From Marivita sp046592965 (GTDB lineage: Bacteria > Pseudomonadota > Alphaproteobacteria > Rhodobacterales > Rhodobacteraceae): DNA of 64,000 nt. Position 1 is the first letter of the stretch. Each line of letters opens with the position of its first letter. The stretch is from contig NZ_JBISBV010000008.1 in the NCBI RefSeq assembly GCF_046592965.1, positions 62,001-126,000 of the forward strand. The letters run 5' to 3'. Both the position numbers and the translations under genes were made by a program. Below, one piece after another: positions 18,088 to 26,059 of this stretch. The notes beneath the pieces were generated by a model. That model was given only the letters and a program-made list of their open reading frames with translations. It made no database searches and had not been told where the DNA came from.

Positions 18088-18101
18088 TTGATCAAGGTCA
18101 A
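18088..18101. promoter_or_regulatory. FNR/FnrL-type box TTGATCAAGGTCAA
   Basis: The sequence matches the FNR consensus TTGAT-N4-ATCAA at nine of ten conserved positions. It lies in the 137-base gap between divergent ubiD and ubiT, 56 bases from the ubiD ATG and 67 bases from the ubiT start, so it could serve either or both. FNR-type control would fit genes needed for ubiquinone synthesis without oxygen. Confidence 0.7.
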
Positions 18102-18168
18102 TTCCACTGGGCATCCCTGCGACTAAGACAAAGGCTGATGCGCAGACCCCGATACGAAGGAGTGCGAC

Positions 18169-18711
18169 TTGTCTCATCCGACCGAGCAGATCCCGCATTT
18201 TCCGGTGCCGATGACCTTGGCCTTGCGCGTTCTGCCGCTCGCGCCGTTGTCGTTCTCGTTGACCGCCGTGTCGCGCAGAATCGCGCGCCAGCACCCCGGA
18301 CTGTTCCGCCGCCTTGGCGAATACAGCCACACACGGTTCGTGCTTGATCCGACCGACTTGCCGTTCGTCATCCACCTCGATCCCAATGGCGGCGTGCCGC
18401 AGGTCACGCTGACGCGCGGTCGTGGCAATGGCGCCGCACGGATTGCAGGCCCGCTCGCGGCTCTTCTCGGGCTCGTTCACGGCGCTTATGACGGTGACGC
18501 GCTGTTTTTCTCACGTGATCTGGTCATCGAGGGCGACACCTCGGCGGCGCTCGCGCTGCGCAATGCCATCGATGACGCCGAACTTGATCTCTCCGAGGAA
18601 ATCTCTGGCTATTGCGGCCCCATGAAAGAGCCGTTGAAGCGGTTCATTGCGTTGATTGAAAAACAAAGCGGCGTCAGCCTGACCCGCGCGGGAGAGGGTG
18701 CAACATGGTGA
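18169..18711 (+). CDS. ubiT: Ubiquinone biosynthesis accessory factor UbiT (SCP2 domain)
   Basis: Encodes 180 residues starting at a TTG, six bases behind AAGGAG; no ATG fits until codon 15. It is an SCP2 lipid-binding domain protein with FSLTAVSRRIARQHP and the late GPMKEPLKRF segment. UbiT is required with UbiU and UbiV for oxygen-independent ubiquinone synthesis, probably presenting the hydrophobic intermediates. It is the first gene of ubiT-ubiU-ubiV; its stop overlaps the ubiU start. Confidence 0.9.
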   Translation: MSHPTEQIPHFPVPMTLALRVLPLAPLSFSLTAVSRRIARQHPGLFRRLGEYSHTRFVLDPTDLPFVIHLDPNGGVPQVTLTRGRGNGAARIAGPLAALLGLVHGAYDGDALFFSRDLVIEGDTSAALALRNAIDDAELDLSEEISGYCGPMKEPLKRFIALIEKQSGVSLTRAGEGATW

Positions 18712-19688
18712 TGGAAATCGTTTGTCCGGCGGGAACACCCGCCTCCTTGCGCGCGGCGGTGACAGCGGGCGCGCACACAATTTATTGTGGCTTTGCCGAC
18801 GAAACCAACGCACGCAACTTTCCCGGCTTGAATTTCGACCGCGCGGAAATGCGCGAAGGGATCGCGTTTGCCCATGCGCGTGGGTCGAAGGTTCTGATTG
18901 CGATCAACACCTTTCCCCGCGCCGGGGACGAAGCGCTGTGGCACCGTGCGGTTGCCGATGCCGAAAGCTGTGGCGCCGATGCCGTCATTCTGGCCGATCT
19001 GGGGTTGCTGGATCATGCCGCCCGACATCATCCCGGCCTCAGACGGCATCTGTCGGTGCAGGCGGCTGCGGCCAATGTCGATGCCGTCAATTTCTATGCC
19101 GACACGTTCGGCGTGAAACGGGTGGTGCTTCCACGCGTTCTTTCGGTGCAGGAAATCGCCGCGATCAATGCCGAAACCGAGGTCGAGACCGAGGTGTTCG
19201 TGTTCGGTGGTCTGTGCGTCATGGCCGAAGGGCGGTGCTCGCTGTCGTCTTACGCCACTGGCCTCTCGCCCAACATGAACGGTGTCTGTTCCCCTGCGAG
19301 CCATGTGGAATACCATGATGACAGGGGGGTTCTGGATGCAAAGCTTGGTGGCTTTACCATTCACCGCGTCCAGAAAGATGAACCGGCGCCCTATCCGACC
19401 CTGTGCAAGGGATGCTTTAGCGCCGGAGAAAAGACCGGACATCTGTTCGAGGATGCCGTCAGCCTGAATGCCGAACACCTGATCCCGCAGTTGCAAAAGG
19501 CCGGGGTGACCGCCCTCAAGATCGAGGGACGGCAGCGTTCGCGGTCTTACGTGGCGCAGGTTGTTCGCAATTTCCGCGCCGCCGTCGATGCTCTGGAGGA
19601 AGGCCGACCGTTGCCCGAGGGGATGCTGGCGCGGCTGTCGGAAGGGCAGGCGATGACGACCGGCGCATACAAGAAGACATGGAGATAG
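18705..19688 (+). CDS. ubiU: Oxygen-independent ubiquinone hydroxylase component UbiU (U32 family)
   Basis: Encodes 327 residues of the U32 peptidase-like TIM-barrel family. Four Cys residues at 171, 178, 195 and 234 (motifs GGLCVMAEGRC, NGVCSP and TLCKGC) match the [4Fe-4S] ligands of E. coli UbiU, shifted by two because of the start chosen. GGAGAGG lies seven bases before ATG 18705; ATG 18711 would give the E. coli numbering. UbiU and UbiV form the complex that hydroxylates the ubiquinone ring without O2, with prephenate as oxygen donor in E. coli. Confidence 0.94.
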   Translation: MVMEIVCPAGTPASLRAAVTAGAHTIYCGFADETNARNFPGLNFDRAEMREGIAFAHARGSKVLIAINTFPRAGDEALWHRAVADAESCGADAVILADLGLLDHAARHHPGLRRHLSVQAAAANVDAVNFYADTFGVKRVVLPRVLSVQEIAAINAETEVETEVFVFGGLCVMAEGRCSLSSYATGLSPNMNGVCSPASHVEYHDDRGVLDAKLGGFTIHRVQKDEPAPYPTLCKGCFSAGEKTGHLFEDAVSLNAEHLIPQLQKAGVTALKIEGRQRSRSYVAQVVRNFRAAVDALEEGRPLPEGMLARLSEGQAMTTGAYKKTWR

Positions 19689-19692
19689 CCGC

Positions 19693-20598
19693 ATGGAGCT
19701 AACTGTCGGACCGAACCAGTTCTTCTGGACAGCAGATCACCTGACATCGTTTTACGACGAACTGGCCACGGCCCCGGTTGACCGGGTCGTTCTGGGAGAG
19801 TTGGTCTGTTCGAAACGCCTGCCGTTTTATCAAGATCGAATCCCGGATGCGATTGCAGGACTGCTTGACGCTGGCAAGCAGGTGGCCCTGACCAGCCTCG
19901 CGCTCGTCACACTGAAACGCGAACGCAAACTGACCGGAGAGTTGGCCGAGATGGGCGTGGAGGTCGAGGTCAACGACCTGACCGCGTTATCTCACCTGCC
20001 CGATGGCACCCGGTTTTCGGTCGGGCCGCTGGTCAACATTTATAACGAGGGGACGCTGGCATGGCTGGCGTCTCGCGGCGCGGCGCGGGTGTGTCTGCCG
20101 CCCGAATTGCCCGTGGCCTCTGTCGCCACACTTGCAGCCGCCGGCGCCGATCTGGGCCTGGCGATCGAGGTCTGGGGTCATGGACGTTTGCCGTTGGCCA
20201 TTTCGGGGCGCTGCTATCACGCGCGCATGCACGGGCGGACCAAGGACAATTGCCAGTTTGCCTGCGAGGACGATCCTGACGGGCTGGAGGTTCGGACATT
20301 GGAAGGCAAGCCGTTCCTGGCGATGAACGGGGTGCAAACCCTGTCGGACAGCTACGCGTGCGCCGCCCACCAGATCGACGCGTTGCGCTCTGCTAATGTG
20401 CAAGCGCTGCGCCTGTCACCGCAATCCAAGGGGTTCAACACGCTCTGCGGGCTCTACCGGCAGCTTCTCAATGGCGATATCGACGCTCGGCAGGTGACCG
20501 GCGCGATTGAGCAGATTGACAAGGACACTCGCCTGTCAGACGGGTTCCTGACCGGCGCGCGTGGCGCGGATTGGTCCGGTAAACTTCAACATGCGTAA
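19693..20598 (+). CDS. ubiV: Oxygen-independent ubiquinone hydroxylase component UbiV (U32 family)
   Basis: Encodes 301 residues of a second U32-family protein. The [4Fe-4S] cysteines are Cys39 (GELVCSKR), Cys174, Cys187 and Cys191; the C-x12-C-x3-C spacing is that of E. coli UbiV. It starts four bases after the ubiU stop. With UbiU it forms a heterodimer acting on the ubiquinone ring under anoxic conditions. Confidence 0.95.
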   Translation: MELTVGPNQFFWTADHLTSFYDELATAPVDRVVLGELVCSKRLPFYQDRIPDAIAGLLDAGKQVALTSLALVTLKRERKLTGELAEMGVEVEVNDLTALSHLPDGTRFSVGPLVNIYNEGTLAWLASRGAARVCLPPELPVASVATLAAAGADLGLAIEVWGHGRLPLAISGRCYHARMHGRTKDNCQFACEDDPDGLEVRTLEGKPFLAMNGVQTLSDSYACAAHQIDALRSANVQALRLSPQSKGFNTLCGLYRQLLNGDIDARQVTGAIEQIDKDTRLSDGFLTGARGADWSGKLQHA

Positions 20599-20616
20599 GC
20601 CTGGAGAGGAGCAGCC

Positions 20617-21138
20617 ATGAAAATTGCGAGCGTCACATCTTCGGAGCGCGGCGGAACCGACCAGGTGCTGTGCGACGTTGCCGCTCGATTGCAATCGCGC
20701 GGTGTGTCACTTGCAGGTGTCCTCAAGGACACCGGATATGTCAGCGGGTTTTCAAACGGCTGCGACATGAGGGTGCGTGTACTGCCCGACGGTCCGGTCA
20801 TCAAGATCACGCAGGATTTGGGGTCTGGGTCCGATGCCTGCCGCCTTGATCCCGGCGCGATTGCGCAGGCTGTCGCCAGCGTCGAGGCGGGCGATTTGAA
20901 CAGCGCAGAGCTTTTCATCCTTAATAAGTTCGGACCCGAAGAAGCCGCCGGGCGGGGCTTTTGTGACGCGATCGGTGCTGCACTGGAGCGTGGCATCCCG
21001 GTTCTTGTCGGCGTAAGCGGCGCAAGCAAGGCGGCCTTCGATGCCTATGCCGACGGGCTCGCCACAGCCTTGGAGCCGCGAACTGACGCGATCCTCACAT
21101 GGTTTGACGTGCCGGAGGGATCAGATCAAAACCACTGA
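20617..21138 (+). CDS. DUF2478 protein downstream of ubiTUV
   Basis: Encodes 173 residues that fit DUF2478, an NTPase-like family of unknown function in alphaproteobacteria. The N-terminal strand-loop reads KIASVTSSERGGTDQVL, which takes the place of a Walker A loop but lacks its GKT/S lysine. The middle segment LFILNKFGPEEAAGRGFCD resembles the Walker B/sensor region. It starts 18 bases after ubiV with a GGAGAGG site and is likely co-transcribed. Members are often found near molybdenum-related genes, which are not visible here. The last 13 bases overlap the convergent neighbour. Confidence 0.75.
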   Translation: MKIASVTSSERGGTDQVLCDVAARLQSRGVSLAGVLKDTGYVSGFSNGCDMRVRVLPDGPVIKITQDLGSGSDACRLDPGAIAQAVASVEAGDLNSAELFILNKFGPEEAAGRGFCDAIGAALERGIPVLVGVSGASKAAFDAYADGLATALEPRTDAILTWFDVPEGSDQNH

Positions 21139-21992
21139 CCGGGTTCCATCAGACCCAGATCGAGAAGCTGTCTGGAATGCCACTCGAACGCAACCGAGTT
21201 GTGCCAGCGAAACGTGTCGATCTCGAAGGCTGATCCGGGATTGCGCTTCAATGCCTTGGCGGTGCGGAACGAGATGATCGACGCCGTCAGATTGTTGTGC
21301 CACGGGCACGCGTAGGTGTTGTATTCCTCATCATTGAACGTGTGATCATCGCGCAGTTGCAGCCCCGGCTTGGCACAAAACAGCGCGATACGGTCGATCT
21401 TGCGGCGTTCGGCCGGAACGTGTTCTTCATACCGCCACCGCAGGCCACCGAAAAAATCGAGTTGCCGGTCTTTCGGGTCATGGGTGACGGGATCGGGCCG
21501 ACCCAGCGCGTAATAGCCCGAGCGGTCAAGGTAGGCGTCTTCTATGCACACCGCATTGGGGTGCGTATCAAGGTTGCCGGCATAAACATCCACCGTGTAG
21601 CACAGCATCGCATCGCGCCGTTCCTCTGTGTGAAAGGCCAGCAATTCCCCGATCGAGCGGGTTTCGCAAAACGGGAAGAACAGGAATTCGGCGTTGTAGC
21701 AAAGATAGAACCAGACCCCGGACGCCTTGGCGATGATCGCATTCACGATCGCTTCGCGATTCCGGTCGCGCGCAATGTTGGCATCGACACGGATCACTTG
21801 CATTTCGACATCAGCGGCAAGGTCGAATTCGGGTAGCATGAACACGATTATCCGCTGAAACCCGAGCTGAAGGTTATGCCGGAGCGTTGCGTCAACCTCG
21901 ACCGCATCCTCGACAAAAACCAATGCGACCGGACCCTTGGCGACAGCGCCGGGGTTCCTGGCAAGTAGATCGTCAACACCTGTGTAACGCAT
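21126..21992 (-). CDS. Glycosyltransferase-2-like protein (DUF-type, PF13704-like), function unknown
   Basis: Encodes 288 residues from ATG 21992 (MRYTGVDDLL). The N-terminal 90 residues look like a Rossmann-type nucleotide-sugar fold (GPVALVFVEDAVEVDATLRHNLQLGF), similar to the Glyco_tranf_2_4 group. The acid-rich FNDEEYNTYACPWHNN segment follows later. Two longer in-frame ATGs at 22043 and 22133 lack ribosome sites, and the second overlaps miaB. The product is likely cytoplasmic. The acceptor is unknown. It is divergent from miaB with a 112-base gap. Confidence 0.6.
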   Translation of the reverse strand: MRYTGVDDLLARNPGAVAKGPVALVFVEDAVEVDATLRHNLQLGFQRIIVFMLPEFDLAADVEMQVIRVDANIARDRNREAIVNAIIAKASGVWFYLCYNAEFLFFPFCETRSIGELLAFHTEERRDAMLCYTVDVYAGNLDTHPNAVCIEDAYLDRSGYYALGRPDPVTHDPKDRQLDFFGGLRWRYEEHVPAERRKIDRIALFCAKPGLQLRDDHTFNDEEYNTYACPWHNNLTASIISFRTAKALKRNPGSAFEIDTFRWHNSVAFEWHSRQLLDLGLMEPGQWF

Positions 21993-22104
21993 AAAGCCGC
22001 CTGCTTCGCTTTTCGCCACAGACTCGGTGAAAAAACCGTGCATTGCAAGACGGGGGTGAGATGCGGTATCGGCACGGCCTGAACCCAGCCGGAGGATTGG
22101 TGCC

Positions 22105-23427
22105 GTGACACAGCCGAAAAAGCTTTTCATCAAGACATATGGTTGCCAGATGAACGTCTATGACAGCGAGCGCATGGCCGAAGCGCTGGGCGGTCAGGGC
22201 TATGTCGAGACGCCAACCGCTGACGATGCGGACATGATCCTGCTCAACACCTGCCACATCCGGGAAAAGGCCGCTGAAAAGGTGTATTCCGAACTGGGGC
22301 GCTACAAGCGGCTCAAGGCGGACAAACCGGATCTGAAGATCGGCGTCGCAGGATGTGTCGCCCAGGCCGAGGGTCGCGAGATCATGCGCCGTCAGCCGAT
22401 GGTCGATCTGGTGGTCGGCCCGCAAAGCTATCACCGACTGCCGGAACTGGAGGCGCGGACGCGGGCGGGGGAAAAGGCGCTCGACACCGATTTTCCCGAA
22501 GAAGACAAGTTCGAAGCCCTGAAGAACCGTCCCAAGGCCAAGCGTGGGCCGACAGCGTTCCTGACAGTTCAGGAAGGCTGCGACAAATTCTGTGCCTTCT
22601 GCGTCGTTCCCTACACGCGCGGAGTGGAAGTGTCGCGCCCGCCCGCTCGAATTTTGGAAGAGGCGCGCAACCTCGTGGATCGCGGCGTGCGCGACATCAC
22701 GTTGCTGGGTCAAAACGTCAACGCCTATCACGGTGCCGGAGAGCGCGGAGACTGGTCGCTGGCGCAATTGATCTGGGCGCTGAATGACGTTGACGGGTTG
22801 GAGCGCATTCGCTTCACCACCAGCCACCCCAATGACATGACCGACGATCTGATCGAAGCGCATGGGACATGCCCGAAGCTGATGCCGTATCTGCATCTGC
22901 CGGTGCAATCGGGCTCGGACCGGATATTGAAGCGGATGAACCGGCAGCACACGGCTGAAAGCTATCTGGCAATCATCGACAGATTGCGCGCGGTCCGTCC
23001 GGACATTTTGCTCTCCGGCGATTTCATCGTCGGTTTTCCCGAGGAAACCGAAGCGGATTTTCAGGCCACGCTCGATCTCATCCGCACCGCGCGTTACGGC
23101 TATGCCTACAGCTTCAAGTATTCCACCCGGCCCGGCACCCCCGCCGCGGAGCGTGACCAGTTGCCGGAGGATGTAAAGGACGACCGCTTGCAACGCTTGC
23201 AGGCCCTCATCACCGAACAGCAAAAAGCCGCGCAAGACGCGATGGTCGGTCAAGAGATTGGTGTGTTGTTCGAAAAGCCGGGCCGCTTGCCAGGGCAAAT
23301 GGTGGGCAAGTCCGATCACTTGCATGCGGTGCACGTTCAGGGCGATGACATACAGGCAGGCGATCTGCGGCCAGTGCGCATCGTGGAAAGCGTGCGCAAT
23401 TCGCTCAAGGGCGAATTGATCGAATAA
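22105..23427 (+). CDS. miaB: tRNA-2-methylthio-N6-dimethylallyladenosine synthase MiaB
   Basis: Encodes 440 residues starting at GTG 22105, nine bases behind GGAGG. Order of parts: UPF0004 domain (about 4-120) with cluster cysteines in KTYGCQMNVYDS, NTCHIR and GVAGCVAQ; radical SAM domain (about 145-375) with CDKFCAFC; TRAM domain at the C-terminus. It inserts the methylthio group at A37 of tRNAs reading UNN codons, using two [4Fe-4S] clusters and SAM. Length and motifs are those of the family. Confidence 0.97.
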   Translation: MTQPKKLFIKTYGCQMNVYDSERMAEALGGQGYVETPTADDADMILLNTCHIREKAAEKVYSELGRYKRLKADKPDLKIGVAGCVAQAEGREIMRRQPMVDLVVGPQSYHRLPELEARTRAGEKALDTDFPEEDKFEALKNRPKAKRGPTAFLTVQEGCDKFCAFCVVPYTRGVEVSRPPARILEEARNLVDRGVRDITLLGQNVNAYHGAGERGDWSLAQLIWALNDVDGLERIRFTTSHPNDMTDDLIEAHGTCPKLMPYLHLPVQSGSDRILKRMNRQHTAESYLAIIDRLRAVRPDILLSGDFIVGFPEETEADFQATLDLIRTARYGYAYSFKYSTRPGTPAAERDQLPEDVKDDRLQRLQALITEQQKAAQDAMVGQEIGVLFEKPGRLPGQMVGKSDHLHAVHVQGDDIQAGDLRPVRIVESVRNSLKGELIE

Positions 23428-23558
23428 CCACAATTGCTGTGCATGCCAGCAAGATATTGCGGTTTGCTCTTTCCGTCACCGCTTTCTTTGGTAGTATCCC
23501 ATTGAATCAGGCACGAGGCTGGCAATCCTCGCGCGACCCGGGATCGAAGGATGCACAA

Positions 23559-24089
23559 ATGTTGGGGCGGTTGTCCGCGTTGGTTTTCAGCATTGTGGTG
23601 GCGATGCCCGATGGCGCGCTTGCTCAGCAGTCGGAACGTTACATTCCGGGTGTCTGGATTGACCCCGACGGGTGCGAACACTGGGTGATGGATGACGGTG
23701 TCGAGGGGTACATGAGCCCGCATTTGCGCCGTGACGGGACACCGGTCTGCCACAAGATCAGCCGGTGTGCGGTGGTCCCTACAGACACCATGTTCGCCAC
23801 CGCGCGCGCGGACATCACGCAAGGCGGCGTCAACAGCCTGCGCAACTTCTTTGCGGCCAATCCCGCAAACGGCTTTGTCATCGAAGGTCACACCGACAGT
23901 CGTGCCTCTGACACAGCCAACATCGCACTGAGCGAACGGCGTGCACGCGCGGTCGCGCAGGTCGCGCGACAAACCGGAGCGCGGGTCTATTCCGTGCGCG
24001 GCTTTGGAGAGCGCCGCCCGGTAGCCAGCAATGCAAATGCTGCCGGAATGGCCAAGAACCGGCGGGTGGAAATCCTGTGTTTGCGATGA
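23559..24089 (+). CDS. Periplasmic OmpA-domain protein with an IWIDPxGCxHW N-terminal module
   Basis: Encodes 176 residues from ATG 23559, eight bases behind GAAGG. A signal peptide ends near GALA-QQS. Residues about 28-65 form a small module, VWIDPDGCEHWVMDDGVEGY and onward to a second Cys, shared with the next gene. Residues about 75-176 form an OmpA/MotB peptidoglycan-binding domain (VIEGHTDSRASDTANIALSERRA, split by family motif, and KNRRVEIL). It probably ties an outer-envelope structure to peptidoglycan. It is followed by the lipoprotein gene 11 bases later. Confidence 0.82.
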   Translation: MLGRLSALVFSIVVAMPDGALAQQSERYIPGVWIDPDGCEHWVMDDGVEGYMSPHLRRDGTPVCHKISRCAVVPTDTMFATARADITQGGVNSLRNFFAANPANGFVIEGHTDSRASDTANIALSERRARAVAQVARQTGARVYSVRGFGERRPVASNANAAGMAKNRRVEILCLR

Positions 24090-24100
24090 GGACAACCGGA

Positions 24101-24403
24101 ATGAAACGTGCCACAGCCGTGATGGCGATATGTGCAGGTCTTGCCGGCTGCGAACAATCCACAGCCGACAAAAGTGTGGATCGCGGATGGGACGACAAGC
24201 CGCTGAGCGAATTGCAGGCGGGAATCTGGATTGATCCCAACGGATGTGACCACTGGATCATCGACGACGGGGTCGAAGGCTATCTCTCGCCGCGTCTGGA
24301 CCCGCGCGGCCGTCCGGTCTGTTCTGGCACGCCGGCGGAAAGAAACAGCACCATTGGTGATTTCAAAGGTGGTTCGACGTCAATCATCGGTGATGTCCTG
24401 TGA
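24101..24403 (+). CDS. Small lipoprotein sharing the IWIDPxGCxHW module
   Basis: Encodes 100 residues from ATG 24101, with GAGGAC seven bases upstream. The signal sequence ends in lipobox LAGC, so the product is a lipoprotein. Residues about 40-75 (IWIDPNGCDHWIIDDGVEGY and a following Cys) repeat the N-terminal module of the upstream OmpA protein almost residue for residue, so the pair arose by duplication of that module. An alternative ATG at 24086 overlaps the upstream stop. Function unknown; joint action at the outer membrane is inference. Confidence 0.75.
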   Translation: MKRATAVMAICAGLAGCEQSTADKSVDRGWDDKPLSELQAGIWIDPNGCDHWIIDDGVEGYLSPRLDPRGRPVCSGTPAERNSTIGDFKGGSTSIIGDVL

Positions 24404-24479
24404 TCCGCGCCGCGGATGACTTGCGCTGGTTGGTCGAACTTGACACCCTGTCGTCAAGACCCCTGTACCGGAGCACTCT

Positions 24480-25457
24480 GTGACCACAGACACCCTATCG
24501 GAAGCGATTGTCGAATTTCCGGATAATCGTTTATTGATTGATCTTTGCGGCGAATATGACCGCAACCTCACCGAAATCGAAACGCGTCTGGGCGTGCAAA
24601 TCCTGCGCCGGGGGAATCAGCTGACGATTCACGGTGAACCCGATGCGCAGAACGAGGCGCGTGACGTGTTGACAGCCCTCTATCAGAGGCTGGAACAGGG
24701 TCGTAGCGTGGCGCCCGGCGACATCGACCGGGAATTCCGCATGGCGTCCGAGGATGAAAACGGGGTCGATCAGATCGAAATGTTCGAAGGCGGTCCGGTC
24801 GAGATCAAGACCCGAAAAAAACTTGTGGAGCCGCGCACCGACGCGCAGCGGGCCTATGTAAAGTCCCTCTTCGAGAATGAACTGGCGTTCGGCATCGGAC
24901 CGGCCGGAACCGGCAAAACATATCTTGCGGTTGCTGTCGGCGTGAACATGTTCATCACCGGACAGGTCGACAAGATCATTCTCAGCCGCCCCGCTGTCGA
25001 GGCGGGCGAAAAGCTTGGCTATCTGCCGGGTGACATGAAAGACAAGGTCGACCCCTACATGCAGCCGCTCTATGACGCGCTCAACGATTTTTTGCCGGGC
25101 AAGCAACTGGCCCGGATGATCGAGGAAAAGACCGTCGAAATCGCGCCCCTGGCCTTCATGCGAGGGCGCACATTGTCGAATGCATTCGTGGTTCTGGACG
25201 AGGCACAGAACGCGACCTCGATGCAGATGAAGATGTTCCTGACCCGTCTCGGCGAAGGTTCGCGCATGGTTATCACCGGAGATCGCACGCAAATCGACCT
25301 GCCGCGCGGCGTCGCATCGGGATTGCGTGACGCAGAGAGGCTGTTGTCGCATATCCCGAAAATCAGCTTCAATTACTTCACCTCGAAAGACGTGGTGCGC
25401 CACCCGCTCGTCGCCGCCATTATCGAGGCGTATGAAAAAGACGCCGAAGCCTCCTGA
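24480..25457 (+). CDS. PhoH-like ATPase (YbeZ)
   Basis: Encodes 325 residues starting at GTG. It has an N-terminal KH-like part followed by a PhoH P-loop domain (about 115-318) with Walker A GPAGTGKT, Walker B VVLDEAQN and the GDRTQIDL motif. YbeZ-type PhoH proteins work with YbeY in ribosome quality control and rRNA processing; ybeY is the next gene. It is the first gene of phoH-ybeY-corC-lnt, a conserved proteobacterial block. Confidence 0.93.
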   Translation: MTTDTLSEAIVEFPDNRLLIDLCGEYDRNLTEIETRLGVQILRRGNQLTIHGEPDAQNEARDVLTALYQRLEQGRSVAPGDIDREFRMASEDENGVDQIEMFEGGPVEIKTRKKLVEPRTDAQRAYVKSLFENELAFGIGPAGTGKTYLAVAVGVNMFITGQVDKIILSRPAVEAGEKLGYLPGDMKDKVDPYMQPLYDALNDFLPGKQLARMIEEKTVEIAPLAFMRGRTLSNAFVVLDEAQNATSMQMKMFLTRLGEGSRMVITGDRTQIDLPRGVASGLRDAERLLSHIPKISFNYFTSKDVVRHPLVAAIIEAYEKDAEAS

Positions 25458-25487
25458 TCTTCATCTTGCCCGATAAACTCCGGGGGT

Positions 25488-25505
25488 TTGGGGGCTGGCC
25501 CCCAA
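25488..25505. repeat. GC-rich palindrome TTGGGGGC-tg-GCCCCCAA (REP-like)
   Basis: An 18-base perfect palindrome with a two-base centre fills the short gap between phoH and ybeY. It follows a G-run, a style common in intergenic palindromic elements of Roseobacter genomes. It could be an mRNA stem rather than a terminator, as no T-run follows and the ybeY start is 10 bases on. Confidence 0.5.
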
Positions 25506-25515
25506 GAGCAGTGCC

Positions 25516-26025
25516 ATGACACGAGTGACCGATATCGTTTTACAGGATCTCCGCTGGGAGCCGGTAAGCCTTGCCGATCTATCCGAACGCGCCGTGCTTA
25601 ACGTGTTGGAATTTATGGAATTTCCAACTGAAGGTTATGAAGTCTCGATCCTTGGATGCGACGACGACAGGATCTCTGAGCTCAACGCCGAGTTTCGCGG
25701 CAAGCCGGTTGCGACCAACGTTCTGAGCTGGCCGGCACATGACCTGAGCGCCGCTGAGGACGGGGCGGAGCCGTCCACCCCGCCGGCACCCGATCCGCTG
25801 ATGGGAGAGAGTCTGGGCGACATCGCCATCGCATATGACACCTGCCTTCGCGAGTCAGGCGCGGCCGGTAAATCCTTTGACGATCATGTGACCCATTTGA
25901 TCGTTCATGCAATGTTGCATCTTTTGGGTTACGATCATGTGCGTGACCACGATGCCACGTTGATGGAGGGGTTGGAGACGGAAATACTTGGCAAGATGGG
26001 GGTTGCGGACCCATATAGGGAGTAA
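25516..26025 (+). CDS. ybeY: Endoribonuclease YbeY
   Basis: Encodes 169 residues with the zinc-binding motif HLIVHAMLHLLGYDH (H-x3-H-x5-H), which defines the family. YbeY is a single-strand RNase involved in 16S rRNA 3'-end maturation and 70S ribosome quality control. An alphaproteobacterial insertion of about 20 residues, rich in Pro and acid residues, occurs near residue 80. It lies between phoH and corC. Confidence 0.95.
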   Translation: MTRVTDIVLQDLRWEPVSLADLSERAVLNVLEFMEFPTEGYEVSILGCDDDRISELNAEFRGKPVATNVLSWPAHDLSAAEDGAEPSTPPAPDPLMGESLGDIAIAYDTCLRESGAAGKSFDDHVTHLIVHAMLHLLGYDHVRDHDATLMEGLETEILGKMGVADPYRE

Positions 26026-26059
26026 TACGGGCTTCTGGCCTTAATCGGAACAGGACAAG

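Noticed and set aside
21973..23433. Open frame of 486 codons on the minus strand
   Set aside because: Antisense to miaB, which has all family motifs.
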